Source of the DNA: Nyssa sinensis
Taxonomy: Eukaryota > Streptophyta > Magnoliopsida > Cornales > Nyssaceae
Direction of reading: 5' to 3'
DNA: 64,000 nucleotides
NCBI GenBank assembly: GCA_008638375.1
Contig: CM018031.1
Location: 63,013,688-63,077,687 of the forward strand
The notes beneath the pieces were generated by a model, which did not search any database, had not been told where the DNA came from, and saw only the letters and a list, made by a program, of their open reading frames with translations. The position numbers and the translations under genes were made by a program. Below, one piece after another: positions 1-11,319 of the stretch. The first letter of the stretch is position 1; every line of letters begins with the position of its first letter.

Positions 1-896
1 GCCACAATTAAAACATTGAATATTGGATTTATGAGATTATAGATTAGAATTGTTATCGTCTACTCTTCCTTGGATTGGTCTGTGCTGCCAATTATTATTC
101 TGCCACTGATTGCTTCTGTCTCTTCCTCCACCAGATCTGTTTTGCTCATTATTGCCTATGCCTCGTCTATTGTTGTGATTCTGCCCTTTATTCTCGTAGC
201 TTTGAAAACATTGATTAAATCCTGTATTATTTTGAGACTCGCCTTTTTCATTCTTAAAATTTAATTGAGCTTGGAAAACTTCCTCAACTGAATTGTTTGA
301 TCTCTTATTCAAGCGTTGTTCATGAACGGTTAATGAACCCTGTAATTCATCCACTATCATAGACTCCAAGTTAACAGACTCTTCAATAGCAGTCACTTTA
401 TATTTAAACTACAATATCAAGCTTCAAAGAATTTTTTCAACTATTTGACGGTTTGCTATTTGTTCACCATTAGTCCTCATCTCATTAACAAGTGCCGCGG
501 TCCGCGAAAAATAATTAGAAATAGTTCCTGATTTTTTCATTTGCAACAACTCAAAATCTCTATGCAGTTTTTGTAATCTAACTTTTTTCACCTTATCAAC
601 ACCAATATATTTTTTTTCAGAATATCTCATGCTTGTTTCGTCGATTGAACATGGGTAATTTTACTAAGAACAGAAATATCTAAAACTTGATGAATGCAAT
701 TTAAAGTTTTGAAGTGTACTTACCTTGTTGGCTCATCTGCATCTGCTGCAAGCTCTTTTTTAATGAATTTCGTCATCAAACCATTTAAATTAAAAAAAGG
801 TCATCATCGCACTTTCCTAAGTATGAAAAAGAGATTTTCCATCAAATTTGTAAACCGTACAAATAAGTGAAGACATCTTCATGAATTAAGAAACCA
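1..896 (-). mobile_element. Ty1/copia gag region, decayed, running off the left edge
   Basis: Minus-strand reading gives two broken gag pieces. Positions 630-424 encode a UBN2-type gag segment (LQKLHRDFELLQMKKSGTIS, then an A-L-V-NEMR stretch). Positions 396-37 encode an Asn/Gly/Arg-rich linker. Beyond a stop, the extreme left edge reads QCFNCG, the start of a CCHC zinc knuckle. This order is that of copia gag, which packages the element RNA. Stops and frame breaks show it is dead. The primer-binding site and 5' LTR follow on the right, so the element is transcribed leftward and its pol part lies outside the window. Family assignment is firm; the lineage is not resolved. Confidence 0.85.
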
Positions 897-911
897 GGCT
901 CTGATACCAAT
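897..911 (-). other. Primer-binding site of the copia element (initiator tRNA-Met type)
   Basis: On the minus strand this reads ATTGGTATCAGAGCC immediately after the LTR end. It contains TGGTATCAGAGC, the standard plant copia primer site matching the 3' end of initiator tRNA-Met. It fixes the LTR boundary and the transcription direction of the element. Confidence 0.85.
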
Positions 912-1306
912 TGTTGAATCTATAAATTTTTTATAGACTCGAGCAAAATAAAGCAAGAATATTATTTGATAAAATCACAGCAACATTGGAGCATAGAAAA
1001 AAAATATTATTTTATTGAAAAGAAACTCAATCAAGTATCAATGTTTTTTTTAACATGGTAGAACTTTGGAGGCCATTATACACACTAGGACACCGGCTCA
1101 TAATGCCCACACGTATATATAGATTATATAAAATCTAATCCTAATATAATTAAGACTTCTAATCCTATTCAAACTAATAATACCATTCTCACTAGGATAA
1201 AGACTCCTAGTCCTATTAAAACAAAACATATTAAATCTTATTACTACTAGGACTCAACATTAAAAATCCTACTAAAACTATACTAACTTTGTTTAATTGG
1301 CTCACA
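912..1306 (-). repeat. 5' LTR of the minus-strand copia element
   Basis: A 395-bp terminal repeat that starts TGTTGAATCT next to the primer-binding site and ends GGCTCACA, so it has TG...CA termini. It matches the LTR at 12,515-12,908 along its whole length. The 5 bp after it (1,307-1,311, TTAGA) are the target duplication that also precedes the other LTR. Confidence 0.85.
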
Positions 1307-1704
1307 TTAGACATGTGAGGATCTCTGCATGACTTTTCACGATTTATATGATTTTAATAATACAGTTTTTAGCTAAGTTTTTATGTTTAATAATATAATA
1401 GTTTTTAACTTTGTCTCATATCTATTTTTGTGTTATTTATTTTGTATGTTTATATATGAAAACTTATTCCTTATATTTAAGTATGTTTTATAAGGTCTTT
1501 GTTGATCCATGAGTTGAACCAAACATCAATGAACTCTAACCCATAGAAATGTAACGCGCAATAATTTGTGCACGTTTTTGTACGCGACGCAGATTCATCA
1601 AAGACAAATTAATTTTTTATGAATTTATTTTTAGATCGCCTGATCAACGGTCCAGATTAAGAGATGGTCAAATGGGTGCATTGAATAGGTGATTCATGAA
1701 TGAG

Positions 1705-2082
1705 TGTATCCAATGAATATTTCAGAAAAAGTTATGTCATTTTCAGAAGACACATTAAATAAAATGGTTGTAACTCTTTCTTAATGACATATCTTTTAGA
1801 AAGATTATATCTTTTCCTAATAAGACATCACTGTATCTATAAATACAGCAGTATAATAAATTAAAAAAATAATTAAAAACTCTCTCTCTTATAATAGAAA
1901 TTATAATCAAAGAATTTTTCAGGAAGTCTGTAGTTCTTCAAATCAAAGACTTTGTTGTATGCTGAGACGACTTTGCCAATAACTTATTAGCAAGCGCTAC
2001 CAAGTAAGGAAAAATTACATTATAAAGAAAGTATTTTTAGATATGCCTCAAAACTTACAGATTTATTCATATTGTCCCAACA
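1705..2082. mobile_element. Candidate solo LTR, present in R1 and absent from R2
   Basis: A 378-bp segment begins TGTATCC and ends CCCAACA. In R2 the flanks are joined (around 15,530-15,540), so this is an indel between the copies. It contains a promoter-like TATA (CTATAAATAC) and a pyrimidine-rich tract, as LTRs do. The flanking 5-mers (ATGAG and TATAG; AATAG at the empty site) resemble a decayed target duplication only weakly. It could instead be a deletion in R2. Confidence 0.45.
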
Positions 2083-3116
2083 TATAGTGAATCTCATGTA
2101 TATCTCATAAAATTGACATCTTTTAATGTTTTTTTTTTTTACAATTATAAATATTTTTTAAAATAACACTGACATTTCTTATCTTTACTAATAAACTATA
2201 AAAATTTCTTCTCCAACCTTATCTTTTTTAAAAACGATAAAAGTATCCCTTTTATGTGTTTTTTTTTTTTACATTTTTAAAATCTTGACTAATTTTTTTT
2301 CATATAAATATTAATTAAATTATTCTTTGACTAAAAAATATAATTTATTAATCTTAAATTTATTTTTTATATAAAATAAAAAAAAAATTCTTCAAAAAAA
2401 ATTATAAAAAACATCACCTCATATGATATGATAAGCTTGTAGAATAATTTCTCTTGTGGGAGATGGTGGCAAAGACACATACAATATAAGCATATGAATT
2501 GAATTCAAATTCAGATTAGATTTTATTTAAATTAAATTTGAAATAGCGTGGCCTTGTTGAATTGCAATTTGATCTGATGATTTATTTGACTTTCAAAGAC
2601 GCGTATAATATAAACATACTGAGAATTGAATTCAAATTAAAATCCAAATCATATTTTATTTAAAAAAAATTTTAAATATCATGGCCGGGTTGGATTCCAA
2701 TTTGATTTAAATGATCTATTTGACTTTGATACATATTCAATTTTGTTACATAACATTTCAATATAAAATCAGTATATATATTGCGTGAGTTTAATTTGTC
2801 ATTTAATGAAAAAATTACATAAATAAATCATAAATCTATAAATAATTAATAAAAAATAAATAAAATGATTCATCAAAAAAATGAATGATAAATTCATAAA
2901 TATAAATGATATAAAATAAATAAAATGTTTATAAAAAAAGACGACCAATCGATAATCTTACAAATAATCATAGATTAATAAATGAAAGATAAAAATATAA
3001 ATTAGGCCTGATAAAATAAAATTAAAAATTAGACACGATAAGATAATAAATGAAATAAATAACATTAAATTAATGATAGATGAATAAAATCGTCATTTTA
3101 TCATAACAAACAACTT

Positions 3117-3120
<4 letters not shown>

Positions 3121-3146
<26 letters not shown>
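3121..3146. repeat. (TA)n microsatellite
   Basis: An uninterrupted AT dinucleotide run. The equivalent run in R2 is at about 16,611-16,638. Confidence 0.9.
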
Positions 3147-3152
<6 letters not shown>

Positions 3153-3206
3153 AGTCTTCTTTTTTATGGAACCAAGTGCATAAGATCAATCATATCATTG
3201 TTAATA

Positions 3207-3764
3207 GTATGAGACTCATTAGTGGTTTCTATATCACGTAGCCTTGATTGTTAGAACTAAAATGAGGTTAATGACTAATTTTAAGATCAATTGGTCACGT
3301 AGACGATTTCAAATAATTATTAGAATAAGAATTTATTGAGTTAAGTTTTAATGTTGAATTTTCTTTTCTTTTTTTCTCATAGATTATGAGAACCAAATAA
3401 AGCCTAAGCCACTAAAACAAACCAATGACAAGTAATTATAGTCAGTTCTCTTGTAATTAATACACATGAGAGATTAAAATTTATTAATTATTAAGTTTTA
3501 AGTTTTTTATACTTCAATTAATTTATAAATTTTTCTTACATGTAAATAATTTTTGATATAAAAATTATATTTTATATGCAACTTTTTAATGACATTTGGA
3601 TCTTTTATAAAAAAATACACATAATCCTCAACTTAAAATATACAAAAACTCCTAATATCTTTTTGTAGTTGAGAATTTGTGTTTCCTAATATCATATTTT
3701 TTTACACTTGCAATAGTTTTGACTTTAATTATGCATAATTAAGAAACATAATTATCAAAACATG

Positions 3765-3833
<69 letters not shown>

Positions 3834-4900
3834 TATCATAGAATTATTAATTATCTATTGTAGAATCAAGTTGATTTCTTAAAAATTTATTAATTTTTTA
3901 AATATTAATTAATAATATCAACAGCCATGACACTGATTTCAATTTTGTTTCAGCAATGAAGGAAAAAAGGTAACAAAGATTTTCAAGCCATTCCATTATA
4001 TTTGATAGGCGTAAATTGTCCTAGATAACACGCACTGATTTTATTGAAATGAAATCTATAGCCAAGCCAATTGGTACATACCCAAGCATTTATAAGAACA
4101 AACACACACTTAGTAAAAACACTCTTTTAACATTGAGGGTCTTCCCTCAACAATCAAATTCTTCTCACCAACCAATTTGAGGCATCTCTTTCACTATTCC
4201 ATACTTAATCGACTCAAACCTGAACCCTATCGCAGCGAATTTCCATGGTTACCATCATTCCTTCTTTCACACCATTAGCACTAACTTTTGGATTCTCTGT
4301 TGTGATGATCGCTGTCATCACCTCTCCGTCTATCCGTACAAACTTTGGTCACAAGCTCTTTCCGATTTCTAAAATTTAACAAACATAAGCACCAAAATTA
4401 TTAATTTCAGTGATAGATCTAGATTATTAATAAAGAGGGAAAAATTTTAAAGAGTCTTTTATCCCAATAAAAGGAAAAAATTTGAGAGTGTAGTTCTTAA
4501 TTTAAAAAAATAAATAAATAAATAAAAGAGTAAAATATTAAAGTTCTAAAATTTAAGGGAGAGGGGCATGGCCACGCTAGTGCTGCCTTACATCCGCCCC
4601 TGGTTAGGTTAAAGGGAATCCAAAACTTTCACCCCCAACCCCAAAAAAAGGGACTATTTAGTATTTATGCATGATTTTATGTTATAGCTTCAAAAACCAT
4701 GTAATGTTTTGTAACGAAATGGTGGCTTCTCATACATCACGCCCCATTACCAAAACAAGAGATTACTATAATAAGGGGTTTGATTATAACTAAATTAACA
4801 AAACTGTATAATACTTACCAGGGCAAGCTGCCATCTCTCTGTCTCGTGATGTGTGAGGGCAGATGATAGGTGATGGAAATTTATAGAGGGAGAAATGGAG
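3207..4900. other. R1-specific stretch, no gene seen
   Basis: About 1.6 kb with no counterpart in R2, where about 130 bp of unrelated sequence joins the flanks. It contains an (AT)n(AC)n microsatellite at about 3,766-3,831 and a slightly GC-richer patch at 4,130-4,380. I could not link that patch to any protein on either strand. Confidence 0.6.
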
Positions 4901-6134
4901 GGGATATTAAGAGCTTCTGTTGAACAGCTAGCCAGCCATTTTGTTTGACGCTGACTTGTCTTAGGCTTGGCTTTAATATTGTTCAACCCTCTGCACCAGG
5001 TTTTAAGGATAAGCCACGTCACTGTACTGTGCAGATGAACACCCCAGCCGCACCCTAATGTTGGGTTGTATATGTACATATTATATTATATATATATATA
5101 TATATATATATTCACATGCGTATAGAATGTGTGTAAATGTTATGACAGTGCCTCGTCTCATACTTATGCGATTATATATATACTATCTTAAACTTATATT
5201 TTAAATAATGTAACAGTGATATTTCAATATATTATAACATATTAATTATATGATTTAATGTATTACTAATTATATGATTTAAATTTATATTATAACATAT
5301 TAATTATATGATTTAATGTATTACTAATATTACAATACTATATTTTTTAAAATACATATTTAAAAACATAGTGTTTTTCTGTAGATATTTCTTTATTGTT
5401 TCTAAGTTTTGCTCCTCCACTGTACGATTGGTCACGCATCAGGCCGAGTTGATTTTAATAAGGGAAAACATGCCACCAAAATATTGTAAATATTATTAAT
5501 TTTAAAATAATTTATATTATTTTAAATATGAAATAACATATAAAATTTTCTTTTACAATTATAATTTCAATTAAGATTAATATTCCAGTTGATTTTGGAT
5601 GTGGCCATAAGCTTAAGACAATGACAGTAAATCTCTACTATTCTTACAGTCCCATATCAGATATAAAATGAAAGGTAAAAGAGATAAAAATTTATAAATG
5701 TACACCCGTTAGATCAACTTATTTATCCCACATCGGACATGACAGCTGAAGAAAATAAAAATTAATAAAAACACCCTTTTATGGAAATTTGATTTGTTAA
5801 TTGTATTTGTGATTGTTGTAACCCATCCGGCGTGGAAAATTAGAAGTTTTTCTAATACTAATGGGTTAGTATTAGTATAGTAAAAACCAATATGTAATTG
5901 ATATATGTATATAGTGATTGATCATTTTTACATCAATTATATTTTAAAAAATTATAACTATATTTTAAAAAATCATTTCATCAATTAACAGTTCCTATAT
6001 CAGTCATATTATTTAAGTTTTTATATCAATTATATTTTAAAAAATCATTTGAACAAGTAATAATTCTTATGTCAGTCATATTATTTAAGTATTTTTTTTT
6101 ATAACAAATATGCTTGAGTTATATAACATTATTC

Positions 6135-6171
<37 letters not shown>

Positions 6172-6671
6172 CGTGCGCGCGCGCGCACGACGCGCACACA
6201 ATTAATACCCTATTGTGGATATACATAAGAAGTTTTTCTAATACGTATGAGTTAGTATAGTAAAAACCAATATGTAATTAATATATGTATATATATATAT
6301 ATATATGCACACAATACCCTATGGATATACACAAAAGTAATTTTACGTGCTCGCTTGGATGAGTGCGATTTGAAAAGTGATGCTAAGTTAAATTATTGAG
6401 TATTTAAATAGATGTATTTAATAGTTATTTAAATAATATTTGATGAATTATTACTAAGTGACATTAAACTACTTTTTAAAAAAGTTTTACTAAGCTACTT
6501 TAAAAAAAAAATTATTTTAGATTTTAAAAAATCATTAAATATGAACAATAAGTCAAACTAAATACAGTCTACATCATTAGATGCATTATTACTAAGGCAT
6601 CAAAGCAAAAAAAATAAAAAAATACAAACCCAAAAATGGAAAGACAAATATAAGTGTAAAAGGGTACCTCT

Positions 6672-6864
6672 TGCCAGTGGCAGTTCAAGATTGTATACTT
6701 GGGGAGCAAAAATAAAAGGTTAAGGGATTTTTATTTTTTTTTATAGAAGTAGGAAATTTTTTTTGCGAAACAACGCCAATTTTTAAAAAGATTTCTATAA
6801 AGAAGAATGGTAAAAATCAGTTTTTAAAAATTTTGGAGGCCCTTCGTAGATCCACCATTGCCTC
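6672..6864. mobile_element. Degenerate MITE-like element (R1 copy; R2 copy about 18,562-18,722)
   Basis: It opens GCCAGTGGCAG and closes GATCCACCATTGCCTCTGGC. When the end is reverse-complemented, the two form imperfect inverted ends. The same style of ends (GTGGCGGATCC ... CGCCACT) flanks 28,658-28,876. It is non-coding. The superfamily is not assigned because no target duplication is clear. Confidence 0.35.
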
Positions 6865-7935
6865 TGGCTACACAGGGCCCCTGTAGACAAAACTAACAAA
6901 AGCAAAACAGAGGAACAGTATATAGCCTCAAATCTAACCGAGGCAATCCCCAGTCAAGAGAACAACAATAATAAAAAAATAAAAATACAAAACAGAAAAC
7001 AGTTAAGAGCAACAGCTAACCCAAACAGAGGAAGAATAAACATCAGAAAAGCAAAACCATGCCAGCAGAAAAATTAGCTGATTTAGTTTCTCTGGTTAGC
7101 AGAAAAAATTCCTCTTGGAAAACTTCAGTTCATGCTACTTTCTTAGTTATCATATGTATTGGGAACATTTTTCCAAAAAGCAACTTGGCTTCTCACTAAT
7201 TCATAAATAATTTGTTTAATCTTATCTGCAGAGTGACATCCTCTCCTCCAAAGATGAGAATCTGGATTGTGTATGAAAACTTGAAAATTTGCTACGTGGT
7301 TGATTTATCTCAATTTGAGGCTGAATGCTGTTGAATTTTTTTCGGGCTTGGGCTTAACCCAACACTAATGAGTTTCAGATTGGGAAAGGCTCGGAGTCGC
7401 TCAAAGTCAGACTTGGGTAGACTGTCGCAAATTTTGGGCTGGGCTTGGGCTTGAGCATGTTTCAATCCGAATCCGACTCATATGCATCCTTATCTATAAA
7501 AGAAAAAGAAAAAAAAAAAAAAAAAAAGAGAGAAAAACTTTTTTTAAGTTGATGAATCAGTACTAATTAAATATATACTTACACTAATTACATGTATTCT
7601 CCTAAATATAAACATTTGATGTCACTAAAGACTTAGTTTGATAAAAAAAAAATTAATAAAAATAACTGGTGTCTAATACTTTGTTGGAATGGTTGCATGG
7701 ATGCAATTCGTTGTCCCCATAAGAATATGGCCGACCATGAAAAAAAAGATTCTCCATGAAGAGAAACTTATATATGGCTTAAGTTTACTTCCAAGAAAAT
7801 AGTCACAACCCACAGGCACAAATCACAATGAAGGAAGAGTTTTGATTAGCACGTGATATTCCATCATCAAGTCTCATCTTGATTCAAATTAATTTTAAAG
7901 AACAGCTATATATAATATCATTTTTGTTGATATAT

Positions 7936-8184
7936 TGTTGTGGGCGCTTTCATCCCACGTCGGTGAGGAACTGGGACTGCTTGTCGCTTATAAGTACAGG
8001 CCTCCCTCCCCCTTGCAACAGGCCTTTTCCTGGGCTAAAGCTCAGGAAGAACAAAACCGTGCGGGGCGGAGCGGGCTTGGCCCAGAACCTACGGGGCGGG
8101 CTTGGCCCAGAGTCCAGAACCCAAAGCGGACAATATGTTGCAAGGAACGGGGCCACGGTGTGCGGGTCGAAATGTGCAGCATCA
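7936..8184 (+). repeat. TRIM LTR 1
   Basis: A 249-bp LTR starting TGTTGTGGGCGC and ending TGCAGCATCA. It is preceded by TATAT (7,931-7,935), the left target duplication. It is GC-rich and unlike the surroundings. The open frames here are fortuitous. Confidence 0.9.
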
Positions 8185-8186
8185 GC

Positions 8187-8435
8187 TGTTGTGGGCGCTT
8201 TCATCCCACATCGGTGAGGAGCCGGGACTGCTTGTCGCTTATAAGCACAGGCCTCCCTCCCCCTTGCAACAGGCCTTTTCCTGGGTTAAAGCCCAGGAAG
8301 AACAAAACCGTGCGGGGCGGAGCGGGCTTGGCCCAGAACCTACGGGGCGGGCTTGGCCCAGAGTCCAGAACCCAAAGCGGACAATATGTTGCAAGGAACG
8401 GGGCCATGGTGTGCGGGCTGAAATGTGCAGCATCA
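8187..8435 (+). repeat. TRIM LTR 2
   Basis: The second 249-bp LTR copy, separated from LTR1 by the dinucleotide GC. It is followed by the primer-binding site, so LTR2 is the functional 5' LTR for the remaining internal domain. Confidence 0.9.
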
Positions 8436-8437
8436 GC

Positions 8438-8457
8438 TTGGCGCCGTCTGTGGGAAC
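8438..8457 (+). other. TRIM primer-binding site
   Basis: TTGGCGCCGTCTGTGGGAAC, a motif seen directly after 5' LTRs of many plant LTR retrotransposons, two bases after the LTR end. It shows that the element belongs to the LTR class. Confidence 0.85.
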
Positions 8458-8514
8458 GTTGAGCCACGTGCCTCGTTCTCATGCTCCAACCAGTCCACGA
8501 CTGGGGGGAGCAGC

Positions 8515-8763
8515 TGTTGTGGGCGCTTTCATCCCACATCGGTGAGGAGCCGGGACTGCCTGTCGCTTATAAGCACAGGCCTCCCTCCCCCTTGTAACAG
8601 GCCTTTTCCTGGGCTAAAGCCCAGGAAGAACAAAACCGTGCGGGGCGGAGCGGGCTTGGCCCAGAATCTACGGGGCAGGCTTGGCCCAGAGTCCAGAACC
8701 CAAAGTGGACAATATGTTACAAGGAACGGGGCCACGGTGTGCGGGCCGAAATGTGCAGCATCA
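8515..8763 (+). repeat. TRIM LTR 3 (3' LTR)
   Basis: The third 249-bp LTR, preceded by the purine-rich tract and followed by the right target duplication TATAT. It differs from LTR1 and LTR2 by a few substitutions. Confidence 0.9.
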
Positions 8764-8776
8764 TATATAATTCAAA

Positions 8777-8815
<39 letters not shown>

Positions 8816-9368
8816 AATATAATTTAGGGAACAATAAACATTTGCACCTGGATATCATTGTTATGATTTGAACCTTCTAAACTCTGAAGTCTCGTATAAT
8901 GGCAATTGAATCAGTTGATTTTTCCTTAATAATCTCATGGACCCAGAACTATAACACACATATGATGATACCCACAAACCATAATTAATGGATCCGAGTC
9001 CTTTAGGTTCTTAGTGGAACTCCAATGAAAGAACATTCTCAAGAGCCAAGGTCTAGAAAAGAAGATGAGTTAATGGTGTAAAGTGAGCACTGAATCTAAC
9101 AGTATATGAAGTTGACCTTTTTTTGATTGCTGATATTAATACATGAAAAGAAAATAACAGTTGGGCAAATAGAAGCATTCCATCTAAAACTTTAATTATA
9201 TATTTAGTGTAACTTGCACCTATATTGCACTAGTTACTTATAGTAGAACTTGAAACTATATAGAGAATTGCATGCAAATAGAGAAACATCTTATAGATTA
9301 TAATTACCAGAGTTTTGATCTTATTCTTTTGTTAATTCATTTAAATACTTGCACATATCATAACATAG

Positions 9369-9517
9369 CAAAAACATTAAAAAATCTATTTCAGAAATTA
9401 TAAAATGATTGGTTTGCCAAGTTTTCTGTCATTACTTTGAATTATCTTAATTGTCATAACAAAAGTGACGGAATTCTTGTGATCTTTGATATTACCAAAT
9501 GTTGTAAAGAGTAGCAT

Positions 9518-9558
<41 letters not shown>

Positions 9559-10322
9559 GCATGCGATGGGCATGAAGGCTGCATGTAGAATAAAATACCA
9601 TTTATTAAATGTAAAAGATTTTTTTTTTATTATTACAAAAACATGCATAAATATCGACTATTGTTGTATTATATTGAATTACATATTTACTAAAATTCTG
9701 TTGGAATTGATTTAAACAATATCACCACTTGTGCTCTAATTGCAGAGAAAGACACTAAACGCAGAAGCATACTTCTCTTATAAAACTATTACATGGGACC
9801 CGTATTAGAACTAATGTGTACTGTAAGATGACAAAGATTTGATTTGATTGAAATTGAAACGTGGCACCAAGGCGAGAGTGACCCAGGAAACGTGACAGTA
9901 AAATGATTGGCAAATATTGAGGCCTTGTGATAGACTCATCGAGTCATTTTTTAAAAAATAAGCCCATTGGAATTGAGCTCGCGCTGTCCCTTCCATGATG
10001 ATGAAAGTGATGTCAACTCTATTGCCAAGTCAATACAAATGTAATTGAGCATGCTTCTACTGATAAGTTAAGACGTCGATGCTACAATTACCTACCAAAA
10101 AGAAGAAAGGAAAGAAAATGGGAGAAAGTTCAAGATATATGTAAGACGCCGCTCCAAGCTTTTATTAATATTATATACAGTACTTTCATAGAACCAATCC
10201 ATAACAGAGCTTCTTGCATTTACAAATGAAACTCTATACTTTATATCAAGAGAGAGGAGAAAATAAAATGACTAAATCTTGGAGCTAGATGGAACAAGGC
10301 ATTAGGATGATCATCAATGGCT
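9369..10322. other. Spacer downstream of the first PIPL gene
   Basis: AT-rich sequence between the end of R1 homology and the first secreted-peptide gene. It contains a (TA)n run at about 9,521-9,556. The short open frames across it have no recognisable content. Confidence 0.5.
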
Positions 10323-10547
10323 TCAGCGACGTCCATGAGGAGGTTTAGGAATGTTAGTGGCTGGGTTTGGGCCAGATGGAGTAACAGGAGCTCTGTCAAT
10401 CGAGACAGTCGACCCAGCATTCACATGATCCGTTGGCTTCGCACCATTCAATGGCCTTGCAGCTACAAGGGGTTTAGTCATAACAATCAAGAAAATGAAC
10501 ACTATCAGTTTTAAAATCATGGAAAGAGGCTTGTTGCAGAAACTCAT
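10323..10547 (-). CDS. Small secreted peptide precursor, PIP/PIPL-like
   Basis: A 74-aa precursor. Residues about 8-30 form a hydrophobic signal peptide (ILKLIVFIFLIVM, then A-A before RPL), and a basic/polar propeptide follows. The C-terminal block TPSGPNPATNIPKPP resembles the SGPS-type core of PAMP-induced secreted peptide (PIP/PIPL) precursors, which are cleaved and act as apoplastic signals through RLK7-class receptors. It lacks the usual terminal GxGH and has N in place of S in SGPS. It is a paralogue of the gene at 20,471-20,761; both share signal-RPL-spacer-PSGP-P. An internal Met (MILKL) could be the true start, because a TATA-like CATATATAG sits only about 10 bp upstream of the first ATG. 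Family assignment is by motif only; IDA-like is the alternative. Confidence 0.65.
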   Translation of the reverse strand: MSFCNKPLSMILKLIVFIFLIVMTKPLVAARPLNGAKPTDHVNAGSTVSIDRAPVTPSGPNPATNIPKPPHGRR

Positions 10548-10656
10548 TGTTCTATATATGGCAAAAGAAGAGTTGGATTGGTTTAGTAATTAGCCGTAAT
10601 TAGCTCTATTTAACAAAGGTAAGAGGACGATATTCATAAAGTGTGTGTGTGTGTAT

Positions 10657-10701
<45 letters not shown>

Positions 10702-11319
10702 TATAGTGAGGAAATTGTTTTGTGACTTCGACGAAAAGCTAGAGAAACGCAACTCTTGTCTTCCATGAAACTCTGCATCCGCTGAAACGTTTTCTTTGGC
10801 TTTTAATTTGTAAAATATTGTGTTCTATTAAATGAAGCACTACTTGACAAATTAAAATTCCACATTCACAAACACGGTGCGTGCGTTGGGTACGTAGTTG
10901 CGGTGTCACCATGGCATCTATTTTCCATGCGAAAGTGCAACGAGTTTTTCTGGAAAGAAAACTGGAAAGGGCAACGAGTTTTTCTGGAAAGAAAACTAGA
11001 AAGGATTGGCCGAGTAGAAGTGGCCCATTTGTATGGAACTTATCACTTTGAATTCGCAAGTTTAATTTTCATAATCAATAATATTTTAAGTCACTTACGT
11101 TCTATTTATAGAAACATGACAAAGTCGAATGAAAAAAATAAAAATTAATTTCGAAGTACGTATAAATTAATCTTTTATACCTTCCCAGAAACCATGGGCG
11201 CAAGCGTTGGTGGCCGCAAAATTGAAAACCTTTGTTCACGTACTGCCGACTTCTGAAAGTGAAACAACTTCCAAGTAGATTACTGGCGGTCGAAAGAGTC
11301 ATTCATTTTTGTTTTTGGA
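10548..11319. other. Upstream region of the first PIPL gene
   Basis: Apart from the compound microsatellite, this holds a two-unit tandem repeat of about 34 bp at about 10,938-11,003 (CAACGAGTTTTTCTGGAAAG twice). No protein gene is supported. Confidence 0.5.
10641..10700. repeat. (GT)n-(TA)n-(AC)n compound microsatellite
   Basis: A GT run, then a TA core, then an AC run, which makes an imperfect palindrome able to fold. It lies about 100 bp upstream of the first PIPL gene, in its likely promoter. Confidence 0.85.

Larger units (their letters stand above)
7936..8763 (+). mobile_element. TRIM element with three LTRs (LTR-LTR-internal-LTR)
   Basis: Three 249-bp LTRs lie at 7,936-8,184, 8,187-8,435 and 8,515-8,763. 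LTR2 and LTR3 are separated by a 79-bp internal domain, while LTR1 and LTR2 are separated only by GC. The internal domain opens with the primer site TTGGCGCCGTCTGTGGGAAC (8,438-8,457) and ends in a purine tract CTGGGGGGAGCAGC (8,501-8,514), so it codes for nothing. The 5-bp repeats TATAT flank the whole (7,931-7,935 and 8,764-8,768). R2 has the empty site GTTGATATATAATTC at about 19,748. This is a non-autonomous LTR element inserted after the segmental duplication. Confidence 0.93.
1307..9368. repeat. Segmental duplication, copy R1
   Basis: This block is collinear and highly similar to 15,151-20,333 (R2). Examples are the stretches around 2,430-2,760, 5,140-6,100, 6,540-7,480, 7,680-7,930 and 8,770-9,368. 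R1 is longer because it carries a candidate solo LTR (1,705-2,082), about 1.6 kb absent from R2 (about 3,220-4,895) and a TRIM (7,936-8,763). No protein gene is supported inside it. The rest is AT-rich non-coding sequence with TA and TG/CG microsatellites near 3,120, 3,765-3,831, 5,085-5,111, 6,137-6,187 and 6,288. Confidence 0.85.

Noticed and set aside
7879..8871. Several overlapping open frames of 84-175 aa on both strands
   Set aside because: They fall within the GC-rich TRIM LTRs, repeat with the LTR units, and have no domain. They are by-products of base composition.
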